From assembly GCA_029261135.1 (NCBI GenBank), contig JAJDBX010000020.1, positions 20,781 through 84,780 on the forward strand: 64,000 nt of DNA. Direction: 5' to 3'. This stretch comes from Nitrospirota bacterium. GTDB lineage: Bacteria; Nitrospirota; Nitrospiria; SBBL01; JAADHI01. The notes under the pieces are model-generated. The model searched no databases. It was not told the origin of the DNA and was given only the letters and a program-made list of their open reading frames with translations. Both the position numbers and the translations under genes were made by a program. This document shows, in pieces, positions 27,710-36,456 of this stretch (its first letter is position 1; every line of letters starts with the position of its first letter).

Positions 27710-28831
27710 TCAAACGCGCATCGGCATAATTACCGTCAGAAACCCCTCTGATTCTTCGCGGATGAGACAAGGGGAAAGAGCATCCTTAAATTCCAATATC
27801 GCTTCTTCTCCCTGAAGTGCCGTTAAGGCATCTAACAAATAGCGGGCATTGAAGCCTGTCGAAAAACCCTCTCCCTCAAATGGGGTCTCAATGGTCTCGT
27901 TGGCTTCACCCATTTCGGGATTGCTGGCACTGAGGGTAATCTGTCCTTCTTCAAAACTAAATTTAATGGCACTTGTTTTTTCCCGTGCTAATATAGAGAC
28001 ACGACGCAAGCCTCCCTCAAGATCTTCTTTTTGAACAGAAACCTTTTTTTCCGTCCCTTGAGGGATTGCTTGTTTGTAGTTTGGAAACTCCCCTTCCATC
28101 AGTCGAGAGGTAATCACAAGCGTACCCCAGCGATAGGTCAACTGGTTTTCTCCAATCAGCAACTGAGGATTGCTTGTTTCATCCCCATCGTCCAATGCCC
28201 GTTTTATTTCTAATATGGCTTTCTTCGGAAGAATAAACCCGCCCTCACGCTCTTTCCAATTTCCAGCTACCTTCCCTTCTGCAATGGCTAAACGATGGCC
28301 ATCTGTTGTGATAAAACGAATGGTTCTATCTTCACCCCCGCTACTTTCTAATTGGATGAGGATGCCATTAATAATATATTGAGGGTTGTTTTCTCCTGTG
28401 GCAAACAAGGTTTTCCGAATCAGGCCTGATAGCAGGGTTGGATTAATTTGTATCTGCTCATCACTTTGTGTCGAGGGAGAAACGGGAAATTCTTCGGGAG
28501 GCAAACCAACGATTCTAAAGTAACTTTTACCTGATTCGAGCACAACCCAATGATTGGGTTGTGCCGTAATTGTAACAGGCCCTTCTGGAAACTCACGGAC
28601 AATCTCATGAAGTTTTCTAGCTGAAACAGTAATTTTACCGGGCTCCAGAACCTCTGCAGGGTAAGCCCCTTGAATCCCCACCTCGAGATCTGTCGCGAAT
28701 ATGGAAATCTTTTGGTCCGCTGCTTCCATCAAGATATGCGTCAGAATTGGCATAGTATTTCTTCGTTCCACGACACCCTGAACGCGTTGGATTCCGGATA
28801 ATAAGTCTTTTCGGTCGATCTTAACCTTCAT
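27710..28831 (-). CDS. dnaN: DNA polymerase III beta subunit (sliding clamp)
   Basis: Ring-shaped processivity clamp for the replicative polymerase. The 373 residues consist of three repeated clamp domains. It begins MKVKIDRKDLLSGIQRVQGVVERRNTMPIL and has the typical RKLHEIVREFPEGPV, ITTDGHRLAIAEG and the C-terminal PCLIREESEGFLTVIMPMRV, where the last residues help form the partner-binding pocket (the usual MPMR(L/V) ending). It follows the dnaA stop after a single base. Confidence 0.97.
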   Translation of the reverse strand: MKVKIDRKDLLSGIQRVQGVVERRNTMPILTHILMEAADQKISIFATDLEVGIQGAYPAEVLEPGKITVSARKLHEIVREFPEGPVTITAQPNHWVVLESGKSYFRIVGLPPEEFPVSPSTQSDEQIQINPTLLSGLIRKTLFATGENNPQYIINGILIQLESSGGEDRTIRFITTDGHRLAIAEGKVAGNWKEREGGFILPKKAILEIKRALDDGDETSNPQLLIGENQLTYRWGTLVITSRLMEGEFPNYKQAIPQGTEKKVSVQKEDLEGGLRRVSILAREKTSAIKFSFEEGQITLSASNPEMGEANETIETPFEGEGFSTGFNARYLLDALTALQGEEAILEFKDALSPCLIREESEGFLTVIMPMRV

Positions 28832-28832
28832 A

Positions 28833-30173
28833 TTAGCCCTCCTTCAGATGCTCTGATAAACTTTCAAGCGTCATTTTAAGATTAAAATCTTCTACTCTTT
28901 CTTTTTTAACTTGTTTACATGCGTGAATGACGGTCGAATGGTCTTTTCCGCCAAAGGCTTTTCCAATTTCTGGAAAGGAAAGGTTTGTTAATTCCCTGGC
29001 CAGATACATCCCTATTTGCCTCGGTGCAACAAGGTTTTTTGTTCTTCTTTTAGATTTAAGTTCTGACACCTTAACTTGAAATCGCTCAGAGACCGCCCGG
29101 AGAACATCATCAACAGTCACTACCCGAGTGCGTTCTTGTATCGTATCTCGTAAAACCCGTTTCGCAATCTCAAGTGTAATTCCTTGACCAATCAAGGAAC
29201 TAAAAGCACCCAGACGAATTAACGATCCTTCAAGCTCTCTAATGTTTGTTTTAATATGTGTCGCAAGAAAAAGGGCAACATCATTCGGAAGTGGAATATT
29301 TTCAAGCTCAGCTTTTTTCCTCAAAATTACGATTTTTGTTTCAAGGTCCGGTGGTTGGATATCCGCGATCAAACCCATCTCAAATCGGGATCTCAGACGC
29401 TCCTCAATATCAGATATTTCCTTGACAGACCGGTCACTTGAAATGACAACCTGTTTATTGTCTTCGTATAAGGTGTTAAAAGTATGAAAAAATTCTTCCT
29501 GTGTTCTTTCTTTTCCGCCGATAAATTGAATATCATCAATGAGCAAAGCATCTACACTACGATATCTATTTCGAAAATCTGCCATTTTATCATATCGAAT
29601 TGAATGAATGACATCATTTGTAAATTGTTCAGTTGAAAAATATGCGACACGAAAATCTGGATTATTAGAAGAAAGGTAATTTCCAATTGCACTTAAAAGA
29701 TGTGTTTTTCCAAGCCCAACTCCGCCATAGAGAAAAAGGGGATTATAAGTTACCCCGGGATTTTCAGCCACCTTTCTCGAGGCCGCATGAGCAAATTGGT
29801 TACTAGAGCCAACAACAAAAGAATCAAAGTTATATCTTGGATTGAGACTCCCTTTCTTTTTTTCTTTTCTATTGTTGCTTTTGTTTGGTTTATTTTCTTC
29901 TCTAACAAAATTACGCTGTTCCTTAACTTCTTGAACCATATATTGAATCGTCATATCTTCTTGGGAAAATTCTTTTTCAAGGGCTTCTTTCATCATTTGA
30001 TGATAGTGCTCTTTAATCCACTCTCCAAAAAATTGGTTTGGAACAGAAACCTTAATTTCACGCTCTTTCACTGAAAGGAGTGCTGTCGGCTTCAACCAGG
30101 TATCAAATATTTGTTGAGAAATATTGGGTTTAATCTGAGTTAAAATATCCTCCCATATTAAATTCAATTGCAT
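28833..30173 (-). CDS. dnaA: Chromosomal replication initiator protein DnaA
   Basis: Binds DnaA boxes in oriC and opens the duplex. The 446 residues show domain I (about 1-80), a short Lys-rich linker, the AAA+ domain with Walker A LYGGVGLGKTHLLSAIGN and Walker B DALLIDDIQFIGGKERTQEEFFHTFN, and domain IV with the DNA-binding signature GKDHSTVIHACKQV. Perfect DnaA boxes lie just upstream at 30211-30219 and 30369-30377. It heads the dnaA-dnaN-gyrB-gyrA run, transcribed away from the origin. Confidence 0.98.
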   Translation of the reverse strand: MQLNLIWEDILTQIKPNISQQIFDTWLKPTALLSVKEREIKVSVPNQFFGEWIKEHYHQMMKEALEKEFSQEDMTIQYMVQEVKEQRNFVREENKPNKSNNRKEKKKGSLNPRYNFDSFVVGSSNQFAHAASRKVAENPGVTYNPLFLYGGVGLGKTHLLSAIGNYLSSNNPDFRVAYFSTEQFTNDVIHSIRYDKMADFRNRYRSVDALLIDDIQFIGGKERTQEEFFHTFNTLYEDNKQVVISSDRSVKEISDIEERLRSRFEMGLIADIQPPDLETKIVILRKKAELENIPLPNDVALFLATHIKTNIRELEGSLIRLGAFSSLIGQGITLEIAKRVLRDTIQERTRVVTVDDVLRAVSERFQVKVSELKSKRRTKNLVAPRQIGMYLARELTNLSFPEIGKAFGGKDHSTVIHACKQVKKERVEDFNLKMTLESLSEHLKEG

Positions 30174-30210
30174 AAAAGACTCAGAACTTACTCACAAGTT
30201 TGTCCACAGG

Positions 30211-30219
30211 TGTGGATAA
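30211..30219 (-). promoter_or_regulatory. DnaA box
   Basis: TGTGGATAA, a perfect consensus box (TTATCCACA) on the minus strand, 38 bases before the dnaA start. A near-consensus box TTGTCCACA on the plus strand ends two bases before it. Being close to the dnaA start, it may also mediate autoregulation. Confidence 0.85.
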
Positions 30220-30368
30220 CCAATCATTCAATTTTTCAAAGGTTTAGTATTGATTTTTAGAATTAGAAACAGCCTCGATGAATTGGTCTTGTTAAACCAG
30301 GGGGATTATACAATATAGACTAAAATGAATCAAGATTGATGGACAAAAGACTTTATTAAATGGTGCAC

Positions 30369-30377
30369 TTATCCACA
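30369..30377 (+). promoter_or_regulatory. DnaA box
   Basis: TTATCCACA, a perfect consensus box on the plus strand, pointing towards the AT-rich tract and the trio run to its right. Confidence 0.85.
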
Positions 30378-30446
30378 TGAATATCATCTAAGTAACCTTT
30401 TTATTTTCAATACTTTATAATAAATATCCGGAGAAAATAGCCCCAT

Positions 30447-30464
30447 CTATTACTATTACTATTA
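30447..30464 (+). promoter_or_regulatory. DnaA-trio run (probable unwinding element)
   Basis: CTATTACTATTACTATTA is six uninterrupted triplets that read TAA/TAG on the complementary strand, the published DnaA-trio signature to which a DnaA filament binds after melting. It lies 2 bases after the GC patch and inside the AT-rich tract, downstream of a same-orientation DnaA box. Confidence 0.7.
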
Positions 30465-30536
30465 AATAAATAAACTTTAAAGAAAAATAATCATAATCGT
30501 CTTTAATATAAATTATTATGAACTGATGTCTTTAAA

Positions 30537-31757
30537 CTAAGTGCGATAAAGCGCATTTATTTTTACATAATCAATACTTAAATCAGAAGTCCAGACACTT
30601 GCTTGTCCATTTCCAGTTTGAAGAGAAAGGACTAGATTAAGTTCTCTATTTTTTAAATATGTAGAAATTTTCTTCTCCAGAGCAGACCCAAGATAAGTCC
30701 CTTTTTTAACAAGTTGTATTGAGCCATAAAAAAGATCTATTTCTTCTGGATATACTTTTACACTTGAATTCCCAATTGCAGCAATAATTCTTCCCCAATT
30801 TGCATCTTCACCAAAAAATGCTGTTTTAACAAGTAAGGAGTTTGCAATTGAAAAAGCAATTTTAAGCGCAGCAGAATCATTTTTTGCTCCGATTACTTTT
30901 ATTTCAATGAGCTTTGTCGCACCTTCTGCATCTTGGACTAACATCTTTGCAAGTTTTAAGCATGTTGTTTTTAATAAAGAAGTAAACTGATTATAACGTG
31001 AGCCTCTTTTGTTAATAATTTGTCCTTTTTTCCTGTTTGAAAAAAGCAGAATCATATCATTTGTGCTTGTATCTCGATCAATAGTAATTCGATTAAAAGA
31101 GCTATCGACGGCTTCTTTAAGTGACGATTGTAGTAGGGGTTTTGTTATTGAAATATCTGTTGATAAAAATGCAAGCATGGTAGCCATATTGGGATGAATC
31201 ATCCCTGCACCTTTTGTTATCCCTCCGATACGTACTTTTTGTTTTCCAACAAAACCCTCGAAAGCGACTTCTTTTGCAACAGTATCCGTGGTCATGATTG
31301 CTGTTGCTGCAGCGAGGCTCCCCTTTTCTGAGAGAGTTTTGATCAGAGATGGAATGGATGACAATATTTTTTGTATTGGGAGATATTCACTAATAACACC
31401 CGTTGAAGCAACAAAGATAGAATTTAAAGGGAAATTAAGGTATCGTGCTGTTTCTGATGCCATTAACTTTGCATCTTTTTTCCCCTGTTCTCCTGTGAAA
31501 GCATTTGCATTTCCACTATTAATAATGATGGCTTGTCCTGCTTCTTTTTTTAAATGTTGTTTACATAAAAGAAGGGGTGCCGCAACAAAACGATTTTTTG
31601 TAAATAGACCTGCAACAGTGCAAGGAACATCGGAAGTAATCAGAGCAATGTCAGGGGATTCATTTTTTTTAATTCCCGCTGAGAGTCCTGTTGCTTTAAA
31701 ACCATCAACTGCAGTGATCCCTCCCTGGATCAATTTTATTTTATTATTTTGAATCAT
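30537..31757 (-). CDS. argJ: Glutamate N-acetyltransferase/amino-acid acetyltransferase ArgJ
   Basis: Transfers the acetyl group from N-acetylornithine back to glutamate (the cyclic arginine route), and in some species also uses acetyl-CoA. The 406 residues carry the self-cleavage site in KGAGMIHPNMATMLAFLSTD (cut before the Thr of MATML, which becomes the nucleophile), plus INSGNANAFTGEQG and GEDANWGRI. ArgJ explains the absence of argE. It is directly downstream of argC (18-base gap) and ends at the edge of oriC. Its codons look more A/T-rich than the downstream genes. Confidence 0.95.
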   Translation of the reverse strand: MIQNNKIKLIQGGITAVDGFKATGLSAGIKKNESPDIALITSDVPCTVAGLFTKNRFVAAPLLLCKQHLKKEAGQAIIINSGNANAFTGEQGKKDAKLMASETARYLNFPLNSIFVASTGVISEYLPIQKILSSIPSLIKTLSEKGSLAAATAIMTTDTVAKEVAFEGFVGKQKVRIGGITKGAGMIHPNMATMLAFLSTDISITKPLLQSSLKEAVDSSFNRITIDRDTSTNDMILLFSNRKKGQIINKRGSRYNQFTSLLKTTCLKLAKMLVQDAEGATKLIEIKVIGAKNDSAALKIAFSIANSLLVKTAFFGEDANWGRIIAAIGNSSVKVYPEEIDLFYGSIQLVKKGTYLGSALEKKISTYLKNRELNLVLSLQTGNGQASVWTSDLSIDYVKINALYRT

Positions 31758-31775
31758 AGGTTTAGTTTTTATATA

Positions 31776-32810
31776 TTAAGGGAAAAGCCCTGGATCTTTT
31801 AATCCAAGGGATTCTTCCCATCCCATCATGAGATTCATATTTTGAATGGCTTGTCCCGCTGCACCTTTAACGAGGTTGTCTATTGCAGAAATAAGAATCA
31901 GCATGTGTCGAGAAGGTGTTTTAAATATAGCAATGTCACAATAGTTTGTGCCGCGTACGGCGGATATATTGGGCGGATTTTTTAAAATACGAATAAAAGG
32001 TTCTTTTTTATATGGATTCAATGTTACATCAATTTGTTTTTGAGTCATCGGAGACTGCAATGGAAGGTAAATCGTCGTTAAGATCCCACGATTTACCGGG
32101 AGGAGATAGGGCGTGAATATCGCTTTTGTTTTTTTCCCACTAAAGTGAGCCGCTTCTTGTTGTATTTCTGGAAAATGTCGGTGTGAGCCAATATTGTAGG
32201 GAAGTAGACCTTCATTGATTTCTGGAAAATGTGTTTTTGTGGATGGGGCGCGTCCAGCCCCTGAAATCCCTGATTTCGCGTCGATAATAATTTCTCGTTC
32301 CAAATCGACTAATCCTGCTTTTAAAAAAGGGTAAAGGGGCAAAAGGGTTCCAGTTGGGTAACATCCTGGATTTGAAACCAGTTGCGCGGACTGAATAGAA
32401 TCTCGATAGATTTCAGTCAATCCATAAACCCCCTTTTTTAAGAGTGAGGTGGCTGTATGTGTTTTTCCATACCATTTCCGGTAGGTCGCAGCAGACTTGA
32501 GCCGATAGTCAGCAGAAAGATCAACGACCTTTTTCCCTAAATGAATAAATTTTTTAACGGGATCCATTGCTGTTGTATGAGAGAGCGCAACAAAAATTAA
32601 GTCTGCTTTTTCTCCAATTTTTTTTACATCCAGAGATTCCAGGGTTAGATCATAATGTCCCTTAAGAAATGGATGTCGGTCTGTTAGGGGTTTCCCGGCA
32701 GATTGGTGGGAGGTAACAGAAGTCACGCTTACCTTTGGGTGTCTGGTGAGGAGACGCAAGAGTTCTCCCCCTGTGTAGCCAGTTGCCCCGATAATTGCTA
32801 TTTTTTTCAT
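31776..32810 (-). CDS. argC: N-acetyl-gamma-glutamyl-phosphate reductase
   Basis: NADPH-dependent step of arginine synthesis, making N-acetylglutamate semialdehyde. The 344 residues begin with the nucleotide-binding IIGATGYTGGELLRLL and contain the catalytic Cys in VSNPGCYPTGTLLPLYPFL, then DAKSGISGAGR and the catalytic His region NIGSHRHFPEI. Length and motifs are standard. It lies below the rpsI terminator and above argJ. The argB kinase that should act between ArgJ/ArgA and ArgC is not in the window. Confidence 0.96.
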   Translation of the reverse strand: MKKIAIIGATGYTGGELLRLLTRHPKVSVTSVTSHQSAGKPLTDRHPFLKGHYDLTLESLDVKKIGEKADLIFVALSHTTAMDPVKKFIHLGKKVVDLSADYRLKSAATYRKWYGKTHTATSLLKKGVYGLTEIYRDSIQSAQLVSNPGCYPTGTLLPLYPFLKAGLVDLEREIIIDAKSGISGAGRAPSTKTHFPEINEGLLPYNIGSHRHFPEIQQEAAHFSGKKTKAIFTPYLLPVNRGILTTIYLPLQSPMTQKQIDVTLNPYKKEPFIRILKNPPNISAVRGTNYCDIAIFKTPSRHMLILISAIDNLVKGAAGQAIQNMNLMMGWEESLGLKDPGLFP

Positions 32811-32851
32811 TGGGAGCTGGGTATCCCTTGCTGCTATTTAGCTGATTTTAT

Positions 32852-32881
32852 TAAAAAAAAAGGAAGGCCTTTCGACCTTCC
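32852..32881 (-). terminator. Rho-independent terminator of rplM-rpsI
   Basis: On the minus strand GGAAGG pairs with CCTTCC around an 8-base loop and is followed by a run of nine T residues. It lies 28 bases after the rpsI stop and before argC, separating the ribosomal pair from argC-argJ. It is the clearest intrinsic terminator in the window. Confidence 0.85.
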
Positions 32882-32909
32882 CTGAATAATTGAAATGAGA
32901 CGAAGATCT

Positions 32910-33302
32910 TTAACGTTTTGAAAACTGGAATTTTGCTCTGGCACCCTTCTGGCCAAACTTTTTCCGCTCTTTTTTCCTGGCATCACGTGTAAGGAAGCCT
33001 GCTTTCCTGAGTTGATCCTTTAAATTGGGTGTGATTTCTAATAGTGCTTTAGAAATGCCATGTCTTAATGCGCCTGCCTGACCCGTTAAGCCCCCGCCAC
33101 AAATATTTGCAACAACGTTGTATTTTCCGACTGTTTCTGTAACGCTAAACGGCTGACGAATAATAAACTGCCATGTTCCTCGAGGAAAGTAGGAATCGGA
33201 AGTCCGACCATTTACAATCATGCTCCCTTCTCCTGGGGTGAGATAAACGCGTGCAATGGCATTTTTTCGTTTGCCTGTGACGATCTTGTGAACTGCTGCC
33301 AT
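32910..33302 (-). CDS. rpsI: 30S ribosomal protein S9
   Basis: Small-subunit head protein whose C-terminal tail reaches the P-site tRNA. The 130 residues show GKRKNAIARVYLTPGEGSMIVNGR, GGGLTGQAGALRHGISKAL, and the standard RKKFGQKGARAKFQFSKR ending with Lys-Arg. It is paired with rplM (19 bases upstream), as in almost all bacteria. Confidence 0.98.
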   Translation of the reverse strand: MAAVHKIVTGKRKNAIARVYLTPGEGSMIVNGRTSDSYFPRGTWQFIIRQPFSVTETVGKYNVVANICGGGLTGQAGALRHGISKALLEITPNLKDQLRKAGFLTRDARKKERKKFGQKGARAKFQFSKR

Positions 33303-33321
33303 CTTTCTTTATCCTTTATTA

Positions 33322-33750
33322 TTATAGAGAGATTACTTCAGGTTTTTGTGCATGGTGTGGATGTGACTCCCCTGCATACACTTTTAACTTTTTAGCGATT
33401 GCATTCCCAAGCTTTGTCTTTGGGAGCATCCCATTGACCGCAGATTTTATAATCCGCTCAGGTTTTTCTGCACGTAACTTTTTCACCGTGGTTGACTTAA
33501 TGCCGCCAATATACCCCGTATGGTGATAGTAGGTTTTTTGGGTTTCTTTTTTTCCCGTTAAGGCAACCTTTTCTGCATTAACGACAACAACATGATCTCC
33601 GAGATCCTGATTGGGCGTAAAAACGGGCTTGTTCTTTCCTCGAAGAATATTTGCAATCTCGGTCGCCATTCTTCCCAAAACCTTCCCTTCGGCATCGACA
33701 AGGTACCATTTTTCTTTTACATCAGCTTTCTTAAATGCAGTGGTTTTCAT
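33322..33750 (-). CDS. rplM: 50S ribosomal protein L13
   Basis: Early-assembly protein of the large subunit. The 142 residues include [40 protein letters not shown] and the ending [18 protein letters not shown]; all are L13 hallmarks. It is first in the rplM-rpsI unit. In the gap before it a minus-strand TTGACA (33816-33821) is present, but no convincing -10 hexamer stands 17 bases on, so I leave the promoter unannotated. Confidence 0.98.
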   Translation of the reverse strand: MKTTAFKKADVKEKWYLVDAEGKVLGRMATEIANILRGKNKPVFTPNQDLGDHVVVVNAEKVALTGKKETQKTYYHHTGYIGGIKSTTVKKLRAEKPERIIKSAVNGMLPKTKLGNAIAKKLKVYAGESHPHHAQKPEVISL

Positions 33751-33829
33751 TTGAACCCTTCATAAGCGTACGATAAAGTTATAGAACTTCACATACTGAT
33801 ATAAATTTGTTCGGTTGTCAACTATAAAA

Positions 33830-34351
33830 TTAGGCGTCAAAGGGACCAAAATCGGTCGGTTTTAATTTTTCGAGCCAGTTATCTAGGTTTTCAGACCCTT
33901 TTTTGTGGAGGACTTCTTCTGTTGCATAAATAGGTACCCCCATTCTGAGGGCTAAAGCGATCGCATCGGAAGGTCGGGCATCTACCGTAACCTCTTCTGG
34001 CTCTTCATGAAGTGTTTCAGGGAGATTATCTTCTGGTGTATCTGTGTCTTTAGGTTTTTTTATTTTGGTTTGAACCAAGTGCAAAGAGGCATAATAAGTC
34101 CCCCCATTCATACTATGAATAAGGATCTTTTCTAATGGAACTTTTAAGTGGTGTAAAAAATCTTTTAATAAATCGTGTGTCAGCGGTCTGGGAGAGGTAA
34201 TGCCTTCTAGTGCAAGACGTATGGCATTGCCTTCCGCCATCCCGACCCAAATCGACAGTAAATCCAGGTTTTGTTCATCTTTCAATATGACAATCTGTGC
34301 ATCGGTGTTTGGGTCTGCAATGATGGCGTCGACTTTGAGTGGGATATTCAT
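33830..34351 (-). CDS. Bifunctional nuclease-family (DUF151) protein, copy 1
   Basis: The family (BFN domain) is named from plant proteins with RNase and DNase activity; bacterial members occur in many phyla, but their role is unsettled. The 173 residues contain LDLLSIWVGMAEGNAIRLALEGITSPRPLTHDLL and VDARPSDAIALALRMGVPIYATEEVL, the two conserved blocks. A roughly 25-residue acidic insertion (KKPKDTDTPEDNLPETLHEEPEE) separates them and is absent from copy 2. The two copies lie in tandem, 64 bases apart. Confidence 0.88.
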   Translation of the reverse strand: MNIPLKVDAIIADPNTDAQIVILKDEQNLDLLSIWVGMAEGNAIRLALEGITSPRPLTHDLLKDFLHHLKVPLEKILIHSMNGGTYYASLHLVQTKIKKPKDTDTPEDNLPETLHEEPEEVTVDARPSDAIALALRMGVPIYATEEVLHKKGSENLDNWLEKLKPTDFGPFDA

Positions 34352-34415
34352 AAGCTTTTCATGTCCTAATCCCTTCTATTGCAGGAGAGGGATCAATGGG
34401 TAAATCTTTGTGGCG

Positions 34416-34871
34416 CTATGTATCGTATTTCCCGAAATCCTCTGGCCTTAAATTCTCCAGCCATCGATCGAGTTCTTCTGCCCTGGGTTTTTTAATGGTT
34501 TCCTCTGAAACGAAAATTGGGGCATCTGCACGAAGGGCCAAAGCGATGGCATCGCTAGGCCTCGAGTCAATTGTAATTTCAGAATCTTGATAGGCCAGAT
34601 GTGTTTTTGAGAGGTAGGTATTGTCTTTCAGTTCGGTTACAACGACACTAATAATCTTTGCCTCAAGGGAGTCCATCACATTTTTAATGAGATCATGTGT
34701 CATAGGTCGAGGGGTAAAAATTCCTTCAAGCGCGAGACTAATTGCATTGGCTTCGGGTCGCCCAACCCAAATAGGCAAAACATTCGTATTTTCTTCTCCA
34801 CGAAGAATAATAATGTAGGCATTGTTATAGGGATCGAACATCAAACCCCGTACTTTCATTTGAACGAGCAT
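34416..34871 (-). CDS. Bifunctional nuclease-family (DUF151) protein, copy 2
   Basis: Compact 151-residue version of the same family with TNVLPIWVGRPEANAISLALEGIFTPRPMTHDLI and IDSRPSDAIALALRADAPIFVSEETI, and the closing LDRWLENLRPEDFGKYD seen also in copy 1. It is clearly paralogous to its neighbour but without the acidic insertion. Start ATG at 34871; a TTG/GTG start a few residues in is possible. The gene lies between the panC-folK end of the lysine/vitamin block and copy 1, possibly in a shared unit. Confidence 0.88.
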   Translation of the reverse strand: MLVQMKVRGLMFDPYNNAYIIILRGEENTNVLPIWVGRPEANAISLALEGIFTPRPMTHDLIKNVMDSLEAKIISVVVTELKDNTYLSKTHLAYQDSEITIDSRPSDAIALALRADAPIFVSEETIKKPRAEELDRWLENLRPEDFGKYDT

Positions 34872-34972
34872 ACTTGGCGCCTTCTAAATATTGCAAAAAT
34901 AATTTATCACTTTGATCAATTTAATGTCAACGGACAAGGCATAAGTTGAGCCGTTTCACTCTCGGGATACAC

Positions 34973-35836
34973 TCATGACTTGTTCGGCGCCGACGGTACT
35001 TTCAAAAGGATGTTGTCGATGAGCCGGACCTCCCCGAGATTTCCCGAGACCAGTAGCACTGCGCGATTTTTTATCCGGTCAATGGGCAGAAGCGTTATTG
35101 TGTCGCAGAGGGCGAGATAATCAAGTTGTATGTCCTTGGTCGCGTCCAGTATCGATTTCGCGGCTTGGAGAATATTTTTCGTCTTTTTCTCCCCGGATTG
35201 AACACTTTTTTTTGCCGTCTGAAGTGCATGGTAGAAAACGGGTGCGATTTCGCGTTTCTGGGCTGAAAGTCGCGTATTTCTTGAACTCATTGCAAGCCCA
35301 TCCTGTTCACGCAGGGTCGGGCAGATATGCAGACGGGTTTCAAAATGAAGATCGCGAAGCATCTGTCGAATAACGCAGCATTGCTGGTAATCTTTCTGAC
35401 CGAGGTAAAAAAAATCGGGTCGAACAATTTGAAGTAGTTTTCCAACGATGGTCGTGACTCCTTTAAAATGATTTGGGCGGGAGGCGCCCTCCCAAAGATG
35501 GGTGATTGAACCCACTTCGATTGATGTTTGAAAATCGGGAGAGAAGAGCATTTTTTCTGTAGGCAGCCACAGAAGGTCAACTTCGGCGGATCTTGCCTTT
35601 TTTCGATCCTGTGACGCTGTGCGTGGATAAGCCTTAAAATCCTCTTTGGGTCCGAATTGGAGTGGATTTACAAAGAGGGAAACGATCAGGAAATCGCATT
35701 CTTTTTTTGCTCGTTTCATTAGCGAAAGATGTCCATCGTGAAGTGCGCCCATTGTCGGGACAAATCCGACCGTTCCGATTGCGCGGGCGGTGGCCAGTTT
35801 ATGCCGAAGGGTTTTAATACTGGAGACGACGATCAT
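34973..35836 (-). CDS. panC: Pantothenate synthetase
   Basis: Condenses pantoate and beta-alanine with ATP to form pantothenate (vitamin B5, coenzyme A precursor). The 287 residues have the nucleotide-binding PTMGALHDGHLSLMKRAK (HxGH-type), FVNPLQFGPKEDF, GQKDYQQCCVIRQMLRDL and SSRNTRLS (KMSKS-like). It overlaps folK by 4 bases (ATGA). In many genomes panB and panD lie nearby; here neither is visible. Confidence 0.97.
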   Translation of the reverse strand: MIVVSSIKTLRHKLATARAIGTVGFVPTMGALHDGHLSLMKRAKKECDFLIVSLFVNPLQFGPKEDFKAYPRTASQDRKKARSAEVDLLWLPTEKMLFSPDFQTSIEVGSITHLWEGASRPNHFKGVTTIVGKLLQIVRPDFFYLGQKDYQQCCVIRQMLRDLHFETRLHICPTLREQDGLAMSSRNTRLSAQKREIAPVFYHALQTAKKSVQSGEKKTKNILQAAKSILDATKDIQLDYLALCDTITLLPIDRIKNRAVLLVSGNLGEVRLIDNILLKVPSAPNKS

Positions 35837-36456
35837 AATTCCTCCGTTGAGACTTCACGCCCAATCTCCCAGTTCTGTCCCAAGTAGCGTATGACATCCG
35901 CCGCCTCCCGGGTTTCTAAGTGTGAAAGTAGGGTGTCGATGGTGAGCAAAAAACTTGGATGCACAAGGTCAGGTGCAATCTCAAAAAGTGGAATAAGGAC
36001 AAAATGGCGATTTGAAATTTCAGGGTGGGGAAGTGTCAGATCGGCCGAGGTGATGATCTGTTTGCCGTAAAACAGAAGATCGAGATCAATGGTGCGCGGC
36101 CCTTTCGGAATCTCAATTTTTTTCCCGAGCTGACTTTCGATTGCTTGGCAGCACCGCATAAGCTGCTCTGGGGAAAGGGTTGTTCCGATTGCAAGAACGG
36201 CGTTGAAAAAGGGGCCTTGATTTAAAAACCCGACCGGCGCCGTCTCGTAAAGAGAGGAGATTTTTATGATTTCAATAGAACTCTCGGCTCGAAGCGAATG
36301 AATCGCTTCCCGGCAGTTTAAAAGACGGTCGCCGATGTTTGAGCCGATGCCGATGAAAGCGACGAACGATTGAGACGAGTCAGTCTCCGCGTCAATCCGA
36401 CCTTGATGGTGCGTGATGTTCTTATCCTCGAATCCCTGCCCGTTCCATCCGGTCAA
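35833..36456 (-). CDS. folK: 2-amino-4-hydroxy-6-hydroxymethyldihydropteridine pyrophosphokinase
   Basis: Transfers pyrophosphate from ATP to the pterin precursor of folate. The core has FIGIGSNIGDRLLNC, SSLYETAPVGFLNQGPFFNAVL and the signature GPRTIDLDLLFYG, then LPHPEISNRHFVLIPLFEIAPDLVHP. The start is uncertain. The frame is open from GTG 36486, but TTG 36456 has AGGA 5 bases upstream and is preferred. Either way there are about 30 residues before the usual start, overlapping the dapL end (by about 35 bases). Folate made here also feeds MnmE. Confidence 0.9.
   Translation of the reverse strand: MTGWNGQGFEDKNITHHQGRIDAETDSSQSFVAFIGIGSNIGDRLLNCREAIHSLRAESSIEIIKISSLYETAPVGFLNQGPFFNAVLAIGTTLSPEQLMRCCQAIESQLGKKIEIPKGPRTIDLDLLFYGKQIITSADLTLPHPEISNRHFVLIPLFEIAPDLVHPSFLLTIDTLLSHLETREAADVIRYLGQNWEIGREVSTEEL

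Larger units (their letters stand above)
30174..30536. other. Predicted chromosomal replication origin (oriC)
   Basis: The 363-base gap between dnaA and argJ has no open reading frame. It contains two perfect DnaA boxes (TTATCCACA type, opposite orientations), a one-mismatch box TTGTCCACA at 30200-30208, a very AT-rich tract from about 30390 to 30530, and an 18-base run of DnaA-trio triplets preceded by the only short G/C-rich patch (GCCCC, 30440-30444). The order boxes - GC patch - trios matches the basal unwinding element described in Bacillus subtilis. Confidence 0.82.
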
